DNA from: Sciurus carolinensis
Lineage: Eukaryota; Chordata; Mammalia; Rodentia; Sciuridae
Reading direction: 5' to 3'
Assembly: GCF_902686445.1 (NCBI RefSeq)
Contig: NC_062219.1
Span: 48,821,056 to 48,885,055, forward strand
Length of the DNA stretch: 64,000 bases
The translations under genes were made by a program, and so were the position numbers. Position 1 is the first letter of the stretch, and the number at the start of each line of letters is the position of its first letter. Positions 11,237-23,310 of this stretch are shown piece by piece. The notes under the pieces were generated by a model. The model was not told the origin of the DNA. It saw only the letters and a program-made list of their open reading frames with translations, and did not search any database.

Positions 11237-12299
11237 CCCCCTTGACAAAAAAATCCTGCCTGGCTATCCATTGTCTAAAATTTTCTATTTGCATATCTGG
11301 GGTGCAATTTAATGTGTTTCTTTCTTTTAAAATAGGGTTAGATCTAAATGCTTACTTTGACAAAGACTTGACTTTTGGGGTCAAAAATATGTATGATAGG
11401 CTGCATTGTGTACTTATATAATACATTAAAAGTATCTTCATTTTGTGATATTATATTTTTATGATGTTAAATGACAAACATTAGATATGTTATTTCATTA
11501 GGGATGTGCAAGATTTTAAAATGACAAGATTTTAATTCTACCATTTGTCTCTATATATTAGCTAATATGATCCTATGAAAAGTAATTTTCCCTCAATATT
11601 TGTTTATCCAAAGTTACTGGAAATAAAGACAAAACATTACAAACAAATAGCTATTTACCTTTAACCCTTTAAAAAATTATGAGTTTGTTGCCTAGCTTTT
11701 CCTGAAAGTAATATATAAATGTTTTCTGTATTATTATAAATGTATTATTAGGGATTCATGATAATTAATATTTTAACATGCTTTGATTTTCCAGTATTTG
11801 CTTTATTGCTTAAATTGTCCGCCCCCCCCCCCTTTTTTTTTTGGTGGCATCTTTTTAAAGGTGGTCCCTAATTTCTTTGGACATAATATCATGTTCTTAA
11901 AACTTTCTTTTGTTTTCAGACTTGACAATATAGTTTACAGTCCAGGTTCTTTAGATCACCTCACTCAGATCTGAAATCTGTTTCCTCTCTAAGCATCCTG
12001 AATTTGCTTTATGGAAAGTGGTGTATAGAGGTTACAATCTGGGCTTCATAATTTCATCATGCAATTTATTTGGTCAGTTTTCTACCAGGTATACAGTTTA
12101 CAAAGCATGAAAATATGCTTATTTTTAAGAGGATCAGTATGTCAAATTTAGGTTTAGAATAATACAGTTTTTACTTAAATTCTTTAATTTTATATTTGTA
12201 TCTCTTTTCTCCAACATTGAAAACATTGAATATTGCTTCTCAGAAAAATTTTTATTGGTATATATTAAATATATGGATGGTAAGTTTTATAAGTAAATA

Positions 12300-12535
12300 T
12301 AAATAAAAGTGAAAAATACAGATGGTAAGTGGCATAATTTGCATGAATTAAAGCATAATTGGATCAATTTCATTCCCCATACCTCCCCCATCTTTTCTTC
12401 TTCCCTTCCCTGATTCCCTTCCTCTATCCTAATGTTCTCCCTTCTAATTTCATTGAGTTCCCTTTTCTCTCTCTCTTTTTTCTTTTTGCTTTCATGTATG
12501 AAAGAAAACATGCCGTATTTTTTTTTCTGAGTCAT
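12300..12535 (-). mobile_element. Probable L1 3' UTR fragment
   Basis: A 'gatcaatttcattccccatacctcc' and C/T-rich block resembles the antisense of the L1 3' UTR pyrimidine block seen in the clearer copies (for example 52200-52480). Weak on its own; supported by the adjoining ORF2 end in opposite orientation. Confidence 0.4.
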
Positions 12536-12539
12536 CAAC

Positions 12540-12675
12540 AAACTAATGAATAAAGAAAATGTGATGTATATAACCAATGGAGTTATATTTTTACCATGAA
12601 GGAACACAAAATCATGTTATTTGCAGGAAAATGGATGAAATCAGAGACCATAATATTGAGTAATCTTAATTCCAT
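12540..12675 (+). mobile_element. L1 ORF2 C-terminal fragment, sense strand
   Basis: 'gaataaagaaaatgtgatgtata', 'accaatggagttat' and 'gcaggaaaatggatgaaatc' match in order the end of L1 ORF2 (the WMK-E---LS tail). Opposite in orientation to the adjoining 12300-12535 segment. Confidence 0.8.
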
Positions 12676-12889
12676 TACTATTTGCTTTATATTATCATCC
12701 ATGCATGTTTGTGTAAATATCTGTAAAATATATAATTAATAAAATATGATTACCAAGCTGGGGGTAATTGGGACTATTTTGGCCTTTCTCCTTAAATAAC
12801 TAAAACCCTGATAATAAATATGTTTTAAAAACCAGGTAAAAATATGTAATTAACATGTGGTACAGAACAGTGCTCCTTGAAAGAAAGAA

Positions 12890-13920
12890 AGAAAAATCAT
12901 CTGGACCAGTCATAGTTATCCTTATTACCTGAGCTGCCGGACAGAGAGAGGGAACCCAAAGAGCCTGGCAGTACGGTGGAATTGAAGAAGCAGCACACAG
13001 TATTTGATGAGTGAACTTGGGTAAAGCTTACAGGACAGGACACCAGAGAAGAAGCAGCTTTGGAGAAAGAAAGGAAGTCAAATAGCTGAAGAGGATTCTT
13101 TTCAAATTCCTATTTACTGATTAGCGTATGTGTTTAGGAAATCTATCAAAGCCAGGGAAAAAACCACCAGTAAAATGCAAAAGGTATTTCTTGCTGAGGA
13201 TAGCTTGTGTTCCCACAGGCCAGAGTGGAAAGAACTTCTGACAAAGGAGTGATCAAATTGTAGAATCTTCAGGGGGCATTACCTTAAGAGAGGGAGAATA
13301 TTATTTCCACAAAAAAGTCTTATTTTTGGACCTGATAAAATAGCCTAAATGCAAACCTTCAAAGAATTAAACTTATTTTTTTCAGAAAATGTAAGTACAT
13401 TACAGGAACAACTTCAAATAAAGACAAACCTATGAGACCCAATAATCTAAACCTCACAATGTCTGAAATCTAACAACAACAACAAAAATTACCAGAGATG
13501 CAAAGAAGCAGAAATATATGATCCAAACCAAGGAGAAAAATCAATCCACAGAAAACAACCAAAAATACTACAGATGATGGATTTATTTTAAAAAATATCA
13601 AAACAGCTTAGATAAATATACTCAATGAATTCTAACATATAGAGAAAACCAGGGTTATGATAAAAGGAGTGTTGGAAGATATAACAAACACCCAAATGAA
13701 ATTTATAACCTAAAGTATCTGAAAGTAAAATTATTCTACATAGCTTAACAAAGTAGACATTACACAAGATTAGAAACTGAAGATGTAACAATGGAAATTA
13801 TCCAAGATAAAACAGAAAAATAGACTGAAGGAAAAGTAGCACATTATTGGTGAACTTCAGAAAAATATCAAGTAGAATAATGTATTGTAATTGTCATGTT
13901 AGGAGAAGAAAAACTTTGAG
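12890..13920 (+). mobile_element. Old L1M 5' UTR / ORF1 region, sense strand
   Basis: From 13480 the text follows L1M ORF1 and its upstream region: 'ttaccagagatgcaaagaagcag', 'aggagaaaaatcaatc', 'acagatgatgga', 'atatcaaaacagctta', 'gttggaagatataacaaa', 'acccaaatgaaa', 'attatccaagataaaacag'. This corresponds to the coiled-coil part of ORF1. Frames are broken by many stops. The upstream 12890-13400 part is GC-richer and probably the 5' UTR. Confidence 0.7.
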
Positions 13921-15186
13921 ATAACTTTTTCCATTTTGATCAATTTAAATTTGAAGCAATTTCCTTCCATGTGATATTTGTTCTCACCTTAATACCAGGT
14001 TTCATTAGCTTTTTCTTATTAACATTTCTTTTGACAATTTAATGTAATTCTATTTAGAAGTTTATATAAAAATCTTCCTAATCCTCATGTTAAATCTTTG
14101 AAGTAATGTGCATTTCCATAATCCTCTCTTTTATCCATTTCTATCCACCTACTGTTTTCTATTCCTAAAAATACCTTTTAAAAATGATATGCTGTTTCAA
14201 TTGTCAAATAATACAAAGCAATGGAATTGTGTTTTCCCCTACACTGGTTTTCCCAGGATGAGAGGAAATTATAACAAGTTAGAGGATCCAAAACTTTTGC
14301 AATTGGTTAGTTCAAGTTAATGCTTTAATATATTACTAAAAATTTGCCCTTTTGGCATTATTTCTTGTCTGAGGCAAAGCCCACCCTCACACAAATTAGT
14401 TTCCAAACTTCTCCTATTTGATTCACATATCATGTACTCCATTTGAATGCAGACTTCTCATCATAATAAAAGTATTGCTGTAATTACAATGTGGAACTCT
14501 TATTACCACTCTTACCTTGATTCTGATTTTTAATCTGTTGAGTCTTCAATATTTTCCACTTCCCTTTACTCCTGAAGTTGAGAATTTCACAGTTCTGTGG
14601 GTATTATTTTCCTCTTCCTCCTCCCCCTCCCTCTTCTTCTCCCTTCTTTTTTTTTCTTCTTTCTCTCTCTCTTTCAACTGATCAATGACTAATCTAGGAT
14701 AGATTCTTCTGAGTTCATCTGTTAATTTGATTTGTGCATACTATTTAAACTTTATGTCCCCTCCTAAACAACGGTTTCAGACTCTTTCATTGGTATATTT
14801 TCTCCTTGTTCCCTACTCATTTCTCTGGTTGCAGTTTTCCATGTAACCTGGAAGCTTTGTCCCCCATTGACTACTTTTTGTCCTCTTAAATGAGAAAGAA
14901 GGTCAGAGGGAGCTGGAGTTCATAAGTATTGTTTCCCTGCTTTCTGTATTGTGACCTTGCCCTTGTTAAGTACATACAGACTGGTTCCCAAAGGTCTAAG
15001 AAATGTCATTGCTTTTCAGTTTGTTCAGTTGTTTCTTGTGAGAAAATGAGCAATGATATCGCATGGCTCTGTATACTATTCTTAACCAGAAGCATTGATT
15101 TTAACATGAATAGTATAAAACTTAGAAGTTGCATTAAGGAATTCATTAACATTTTTAAGCCAAGAAAAGTATTATGAGTGCCTATT

Positions 15187-15238
15187 TGAGAAAATAAACT
15201 AATATATTTATATGAGAAAATAAACTAATATATTCATA
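15187..15238 (+). repeat. 26-bp unit tandemly duplicated once
   Basis: Units 15187-15212 and 15213-15238 begin TGAGAAAATAAACTAATATA and differ at one base. Consistent with a recent local slippage event. Confidence 0.9.
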
Positions 15239-16813
15239 TTTCATTTCACTTTACCAGACTTGTCCCAAAATCATTTTTGTTGCGTCTGATGTGACTTTCT
15301 TTTTTTAGTAGTTTTATTCCTTTGTTTTTTTCTATTTCCTTACTGATTGCTGATATTATGTTCTCTAAATCCTTCTGTGACTTATGATTTCTTCTCTAAC
15401 CTCTTTTTAGACTAAATCATATTATTGCCAACTTCTTAGATTCTTCTTAGATTCTAAGGTGAGATACTTGTCTTCATTATTGTATGGTACACCCAAGTAA
15501 TTTCTCATGTAATACGTGTACTTCATGTGCCTTGACTCATTCATGCTTCTTTTGTTGGAAAAAACACCAATCTCTAGGTATAGCTTCTCTCTTGTTCTCT
15601 TTTCTATTTTTGAAATGTATGGGTTGAGGAAAGCAATGGTGGAAGGGAAGGAAATATCACTCCAGTGTTCTGAAATATTGACATCTATTTGATTCCTCTT
15701 ACCAAAGCTATCATTTCCTTTGCCCAGTAGAAAGTCTCTCCTAAGTTTATAGTATTCAGAGTGTCAGCATGGATTGCAGGTAAGTGCTTTAATTTAGTGT
15801 TTCTATTCATCACATTCCCTGCATGTCTGGTCTTCTTCTATGACATTTACTCTTGGCAATGGCCTTGGACTAAGGAACTAAATTACAGAAAAGTGAATGA
15901 CTTGACAGCAAAATGTATGTTGCAACTCTCTATCTATTGTGGTTTTGAATTGGTACACTGAGGCTTTAGAAGTTCCATTTCTCCCTTGGTCCACTGAAAC
16001 CTTAGTGCTGTTCATTCTAGTCAAAGAATCAATACATGTATCATTGTCTAATTGCCAACCTCAGTTTTAGGAGGATACTGCATCCAACTAGGAATGAGAG
16101 CTGGTCCTGCAGCTTCCTCCTTTGTATAGACAACATTTCCCGACACCTAGCAGAACATTGTTCTTAGATTTTGACTGGAGCCATGGCCTTTTTTCATTTG
16201 TTTTCTTGTGACTATTTCAGTGAGTTTTAAGAAGAAGAGTGAAATAGTGGGATAAAAATTTCTGATCTCAGAAATAATTATAAGGTGTTAGCAAAAATAA
16301 TACTTCCTGGGAAAATGACAAAAAACACAATGAATTCCACTCCTATTTTTGTTTTGTTTTGTTTTGTGTATTTTTTACTATACTTGGGAGTTTTCTGAAT
16401 GTCTGTCAGTAGGATTTCTGGCTCAGAGATGGGCTATCAAACATTTTGGACAAATTTTGAGGTTAACTAAATGAGTTGATGTCAGGCTAAAAATTAGTAG
16501 CAAGAGCCTGTGAGTGAGAGAACTTTCAACTTCGGAACTTATTCTTTGCAAACCTCTCGAAATCGTAGGATGTTAAGGTCTCAGAACTCAGGATCAGACA
16601 TATCTGTTATCTGAGCTACTAAGGACCTGTAAATTTGAATATAAGTAATCTCTCAGAAAGTGTCAGGATTTTTCTTCCTTCTACAATGCTATCTTAGGGG
16701 CTATTAGAATACTTTTTCTATTACTATCTTTATTATTATTTTTCTATATTATCCCTGTAGATACCATGTTAACAAAACTTCAGAACAGAATAAAGGAAAA
16801 GATCCTTTCTGAG

Positions 16814-16945
16814 ATAAATATATATATTATATATTTATTACATATATATGTAATATATATGTATATATATAAAAGTAATTATATATGTAGATATATGTAT
16901 ATATGTAATTATATATTATATACATATAATGTATATATATAAAAG
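16814..16945. repeat. TA-rich low-complexity tract with palindromic potential
   Basis: About 130 bases of alternating TA/TATG/ATAC text. It contains several self-complementary runs such as ATATATGTAATATATAT, so it could form hairpins or a cruciform. A non-coding simple repeat. Confidence 0.9.
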
Positions 16946-19154
16946 ATTATTTTGGAGTAAAATTATAAGAAAAAAATTTAACATGTGTTTGATTTTATTA
17001 TAAAAGTTGAAAATGAGTCAAAAAGCTTTTTTATTTGTTTCACAGTATAAGCATAAAATAGTACTAATGTTATAAGTGCAAATAGCATCATTCCTTGTAC
17101 ATACTTCCTTTAGAAACACAGGTTTATTTCAACTCTTTTGAGACCAAGTGTGTATATTGCATTTAGGAGGTCTAAATGCTCTCAGAGTACCCTTGTGTAA
17201 ATGTAATAAATGTTAATAATTTTTTTCATATCTTTACTGAGGTAAAAGCAACCATCTTTTATGTAAATAGAATTTCACAATTTGTTATCACCTTATTTAT
17301 CTGAAAAAGTGTCTAAGGCCATTTTGGACTCTTGCTGAATAATGTGTTATCTCATACTGATATCTGTAAAATTTAGAGTGACAAAGTCCAACCACTAAAA
17401 TAGTGAGTCAAAATACAGAAAATACATTTAAATTCCATGGACTCTGTAACCTAGATTTCTTAATGAACAGAGTGAATTCTGAGATGATTTCTAATTGTAG
17501 TTAGAATGCTGAAAAGGATCATATGGAATATTTTCAATGCAGTGAGTATACAATACAATAAACAATTATATATATTATGTCTACCATGTGAAATATTTAC
17601 ATTGAAACTTGAATGCATTGCTTTATTTGTGTTAGTTCATGCATGAGATTTAAATAAAAACTAATAGAAAAATGCCATCTTCTTTTAACCATGCTACAAA
17701 GTAGTTTTAGTATGAATGATATAATGAGCTATTTTCTTTAAGTGTATTTTAAAAAATAATTGTAAGTATGTATGTATGTTCCAGCTATATCTGCATTTAC
17801 TTAAAATTTGGCACTAGAACTGAGAATGTCTTGTCACAGGATTGACACAAATTAGGGGACTGCTGTATCAAAATAATAGAACCACCTGGTATAACAGTTT
17901 TGTTAACTAGGCAATTAAATACTCCACAGCATGCTTCTTTTCTGAAATGAGAAAAAAAATTAAAAAATTTTTTTGTTATAAATTTGCATTTATTCATTTC
18001 TTCAATTGTAAATTGACTTATAAATTCATAAGTAAAATCTGTCAATTTTTATTGTACTGTTTCTTTCAGGAAAATAAAAATTCTAATAGTTTGGATACTG
18101 AATTTTTTCGAGTGTTATAAAGTTATACACAGTTTAAATCATCTGTTTAAAGAATGTAGACTATTATTATTGACTTATATACTCAGTAATGAAACCATCA
18201 ACCTACTCAAGACAGTAAATATACCATCACTCCAAAAAATTATTCTGTTTCTTTAAATCAATCTTTACTTCTTCTTCCCCCATTCTCCCATCTTCCCCAT
18301 GAACTGCTGATCTACATGTTACTGCATTTCAGGCACTGTTTGGGATGGGTTTTATTGTTCAGGATCCTATAAGTCAGTGTACTCATTTTCAAAATTACCT
18401 ATATTGTCTTGTGTACTAATAGTTTGCTACTTTTCATTTGTTTGTTTGAATATATTACAATTCATCCTTTGCCTTGGAAAATGAGGTGGGTCTTGTTTTT
18501 CCTAATTGCTGTTCACCCTTCAAGCAAAAGTCTGGAAAATAGCACTTCTGCAAGATTTCCTAATGTAGTTCTGCATTTAGAAAATTTAAATCATTCATGG
18601 CAACACAAAAGTATATGTATTGATCAGTACCATGTGCCATTTTGGTCTATATACACATATTTTGAATACTGTTTAATTCGGGTTAAACAGATCTATCTCC
18701 TCTGACATTTATCATTTTTTCATGGTAAAAACATTCAAAATTATTTCTTCTAAGTTTTTTGAGATGCTAAGTACATAATTGTTGTCTATATTGACCTTGC
18801 TGTGCATTGACCCTTACTGTGCATAAGCATATAAAACTTCTCATTCCTGTCTAACTGTAATTTAGTACCTGCTGATCAGCCTTTCCCCATTTTTCTCTCT
18901 TTCCCCAACCTCTGTTCATACCATTCTATTCTCAACTTCTGTGACATCAACTTTTTTAGATTCCAAACTATGCAGTGCGTTTCTTTCTGGGCCTGGTTTA
19001 TTTCACTTAACATAATGATCTTCAGATCCGTGTTGTCAGAAATGATGATTTCAATCTATTTTATGACTGAATAATATTGCATTATGTATCTGTACCACAG
19101 TTTCTTTATACATCTATCAGTTGACAGGCACTCAGGTTATTTTGATTTCTCAGC

Positions 19155-19235
19155 TCTTGTGCAGTGCTTGAGATGAAACCCAGGGACTCACACATTCAGT
19201 CAATTACTGAGCTACACTCTCAAGAGCATTTCTTG
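19155..19235 (-). mobile_element. Diverged ID-like SINE inside the old L1
   Basis: 'gtgcttgagatgaaacccaggga' followed by 'tcaattactgagctacactc' is the antisense of an ID box B then box A, with several changes. L1 text is interrupted at 'tttgatttct' and resumes at 'ttgatttgtgatt', which may be the target repeat. Confidence 0.65.
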
Positions 19236-21479
19236 ATTTGTGATTAGTACTGCAATGAACTTGTAAGTGCAGATGTCTCCTCAATACACTGGTGATTTCC
19301 TGTGGATATATTCACAGGAATAGGATTGATGAATCATACACTAATTCTGTTTTTAAGTTTTTGAGGAATCTCCATACTGTTTTCCATCATGGCTGAATTA
19401 ATTTACATCACAATCAATAGTGTGCAAACATTCCCTTTACTCCAAATCCTCCCTAGTACTTGTTACCTTTTGGCTTTTTGATAATAACCATTGGGTGAGA
19501 TGATATCTCATTGTGGTTTTGATTTGCATTTCTCTGATAATTTTTGATGTTGAGCATTTTTCCCCCCACAAACTTTTTGGCCATTTGTATGTCTTCTTTT
19601 CAGAAATATTCATTGAAATCTGTTTTTCTAATTTTGATTGGGTTATTATGTTCTTAATGAACCCAAGTTCCTTATACATTCTGACAACTGTTTCTTTTTG
19701 TGAAGAAGTTTTTTAGTTTGATGTAATCCCATATGCCTGTTTTGCCTTTGATTCCTGTCATTTTGGGGTCATGTTCAAAGATTCCTTTCCATTGGACAAT
19801 TCCAATGTCCTAATTCATTTTCCTTATGTTTTATTCTGGTACTTTTGTAGTTACATGTCTGACATTTAAGTCAATCCATTTTCATTCAATGTTTGTACCT
19901 GGTGAGAGGGATCTAGCTTCATTCTTCTTCATGAGGGTATCCAATTCCTCAGTGCCATTTTTCGAAAAGACTCTTTTCTTCTATGTTTGTTCTAAGCACT
20001 TTTGTCAATAATCAGTTGACTCTAGATGCATGGGTTATTTCTGGCACTGAATTCTGGTCTATTGATCGATATTTCTGTTTATGCCAAATATCATGCTATT
20101 TTGATTACTACAATTTCATAATATGTTTTGAAGTCAGTTAGTACAATGCCTCCTACTTTATTTTGCTTTATTACTCAAAATGACTTTAACTCTTCGTGGT
20201 ATTTTTGGTTCCATATAAACTTTAGATTTTTTTTTCTACTTCTGTGAATAATACCACTGATATTATGATAGGGATTGCACTAAATTTTTAACTGCTTTAG
20301 ATAGTATGGATATTTTAACAATATTAAATTTTCCAACTCATGAATGGACATGGGAGATTTCTTTTGTGTATGCTCTGTTCAACTACTTAAATCACTATTT
20401 TGTAACTTTCTTGTAGAGGTCTTTGACTTCCTTGATTTTTTTTGTTAATTATTATTAATGGGATTCTTTTCATGAGTTCCTTCTCAGCAATCTCATTAGT
20501 GTTATGTAAGAATGCTACTGTTTTTATATATTCATTTTGTATCCTGCAACTTTACTACATGAGTCTATTACTTCAAATTGTCTTTTAGTGAAATCTTTAA
20601 GTTTTTCTATACATAGAATCATGCCACCTGCAAACAGGGATAGTTTGACTTCTTCCCTTTTATTGCATGCCTTTTATTTTTTTCTCCTGCTAAAATGCTA
20701 CTGTTTAGACTTTCAGTACTACACTGAATAAAAGTGGTGAAAGGGACATCCTTGTCATATTCCAGATCTTCAAGGAAACACTTTCAGTTTTACCCTTTCA
20801 CAATTTTTTTTGGTGTTTGTTTTTGTTATATATAGCCTTTATTATGTTGACATTTGTTCTGTAAATAATTTGTTCAGAAATTTTATAATGAAGGGAGATT
20901 GAATTTTATCAAACATTTTTTCTTCATTAATTGAGATGATTTTATGACTTCAATCCATCATTTGGCTGATGTGATATACTACATTCACAGACTTCCATAT
21001 GTTGAAATATCCTTGTATTCCTGGTAAAAATTATACTGGATTGTGATGAATAATCTTTTAAACATACTGTTAAATTCTTTGTGCACATATTTTATTGACA
21101 ACTCTGGTAACTATCTTTATTAGAAATATTGGTCTATAGTTTTCTTATTTTGTTGTTATGTCCTTTTCTGGTTTCAATAGCAAGGTAACAATGGTAGTGG
21201 ACAAGGATTTGAAAGAATGTTCTTCCTTTCAATTTTTTGGCATAGTTTGAGAACAACCTATTTTAGATCTTTTTTGGTCATATCCATTTGGGATCTTATA
21301 AGTCTGCTATTCCTGGATGTTCATATCTTTCCCAAGATTAGGGCTATTTTCAGCTACTATTGCATTATATGGATTTTTAAATACTTTTTCTGTTTTTCCT
21401 TAGATACTCATGAACATGTGAACATTTGTTTTTTTAGTGTTCCAAAAGTATCAGAAGCTATCTTGACTCCTAATTTATT

Positions 21480-21526
21480 TCCTTCCTTGCTTCCTTCCTT
21501 CCTTCTTTCTTTCCTTCATCTTTCTT

Positions 21527-21575
<49 letters not shown>
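21480..21575. repeat. Pyrimidine simple repeat (CCTT)n then (CT)n
   Basis: TTCC/CTTT text followed by a near-pure (CT)n run at 21530-21571. It lies within the ORF1 part of the old L1 and probably expanded after insertion. Confidence 0.95.
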
Positions 21576-21576
<1 letters not shown>

Positions 21577-23310
21577 CTAACTGGGATGTTTCAAAAGACC
21601 TGACATCACATTCAGTTATTCTTTGGATCTAACCTGCTGTTGAGAATTTCAACCATTTTTGCATTCGTTATATTGAATTCTTCCTTTCCAAGATTTCTGT
21701 GTGATTCCTTTTCAAGATCTCTATCTCTTGACTGATTTTCTTGTTTATATCATGAACTGCTTTCCAATTTAATTGAATTATCTTTCTGTGTTCTTTTGAT
21801 TTTTATTTAGTTTCCTTATAATTCTTCTTTTAAAGTCTTTTTAGAGCACGTTTTCAAAGTAATTTTATTTGGAATTTGTTGCTAGAGAATTATTGTGTTC
21901 TTTTAGAGATATTATGTTACCTTGTTTTTCGAAAAATTATTTTGGTCATATTTCATGTGCTCCTACATTGAGATTTGTGCATCTTATGAATTATTTAATC
22001 TCTATGGCTGCTATCAGTTGTTTCTCATAGTAAATTACATTCTTCTCAGGTGTGCCATGAACTGGTTTGTGCATAATGTTGGTGCTGTTTCTAGATGGGC
22101 ACAGTAAAATTCCCCTATATCTAATTTGACTGTAATTAATTACTTTGGGTTCAGTGTGTGCCATGGTAGGTTCAGAGAGACCCACTGTCTCTGAGAGACA
22201 GCAAGGATTGGAACTCTTCAGTAATTCAGAAAGGTGTGGTGCACATAGCAGTAGATTTAGGGTGTCCAATGTATGGCCATTCTGACTTTTAGGGTAGTGG
22301 CATTGGTCAGGCAATGGATGATTCTTCAGGGACTAATGAAGTGACATTTGATTTTACCAGAGCTTCTTGCACAGGAAACCTAACAGCAGTGGGGGTGGGG
22401 GTACAGCTCCTGGCTCAGTCCAATCAGTGATACAGGCCCATGCAGTGTCATGGAATCATGGGATCTCCACTGTAGCACCTGCTTCCAGCCGTGGAAATGA
22501 GGCACAGACCTGCATTCAGCTGTCCACACAGGAATGTGACAGCCGAGAATCAAGTGAACACTTACTTTCAGTCCATGTATTGGCAAGCTCACATGTGGCT
22601 ACTCACATCTTATATCTCAGAGGACAAACATTTGATATCTTCATCCTTGTAGAGCAATGCCTCCATCCTGTCTATGCTGACACATTTGTATCTTGCAATT
22701 TGGGGCAATGAGTGGGCTTATGTGTTGGGGGTCACAGTTAAGTTGAGTTAAGTTGAGTGTATGACATTGCAGGCCCCTGTTCTCATGGTAAAATGTCTGT
22801 GAGGTTCCAGTGATAGGGATGTAGGAGTTTCTGACCCCATGGGTAGTATGATTTGGATAAGGGCTCTCTTCTCAAGAAGTCACATAGTTATAGCAGCCTG
22901 GACTCTGGGTGTTACTGGCAAAATAGTGTAAAGTCTTGAGAGTCCAGGTGAATCCTCTCATTGGTTTGCAAGTTTCTGATGACTGAAAGCTCCTAGTTGC
23001 TAGGATTGCCAGAATCCATGGTGATAGTGTTTGCTGGGACTTTCCCTTTGTCCCTTATCCTGTAGAGGTGTGTTCAATCCACCTACTGGATGAAGATCTA
23101 GAATGACAGTTACTTGGGCATTTTCTCTTTCTTTCTATGCAGCCAATCAGGGTTTCAAAACTTACAAGGTTCCAGTAACCCCCTTCCTAAGTTCCAGCAT
23201 TATCCAACAGTCACTGATCCCCAAATGCAGCCATCCACCCACTCTCTCTGTGGAGGGAGTAAGTGTTGGACACCTCTGAAATCAGTCATCTTGGTATCCC
23301 CCTCCCTTGT

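Larger units (their letters stand above)
10086..12290. other. No gene; contains a 42-bp direct repeat pair and a C/T homopolymer junction
   Basis: AT-rich, no coding signal. Two near-identical 42-bp stretches lie at 10383-10424 and 11195-11236 (reported separately). A C-run followed by a T-run occurs at about 11821-11842. Otherwise nothing I can identify. Confidence 0.5.
13921..18654. other. No gene; simple repeats only
   Basis: AT-rich intergenic sequence without coding signal. Holds a pyrimidine-rich tract (about 14612-14675), a 26-bp tandem duplication (15187-15238) and a long TA-rich tract (16814-16945). A phrase near 17220 could be the start of an L1 3' end but is too short to call. Confidence 0.5.
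18655..23310 (-). mobile_element. Old L1 (L1MA-like), internally deleted but retaining both ends
   Basis: Minus-strand order from right to left: a 5' end at about 23310 with the L1-type 'ccaagatg' YY1 motif preceded by a G-rich start (23287-23309); a GC-richer 5' UTR (about 21840-23290); ORF1 coiled coil and RRM region (about 21270-21830, antisense of the ENFPNL...IQ-AQR stretch near 21300-21350); then directly mid-ORF2 (RT, near 21200), ORF2 C-terminus (19400-19550) and 3' UTR (18655-19150). The ORF1 C-terminus and the ORF2 endonuclease part are missing. A diverged ID-like SINE lies at 19155-19235. All frames are broken. Confidence 0.8.

Noticed and set aside
21217..21603. 128-codon plus-strand frame
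   Set aside because: It lies antisense to L1 ORF1 and ends in the (CT)n tract; no independent coding evidence.
22367..22711. 114-codon plus-strand frame in the GC-richer stretch
   Set aside because: It falls in the probable 5' UTR of the minus-strand L1 and has no recognisable domain.
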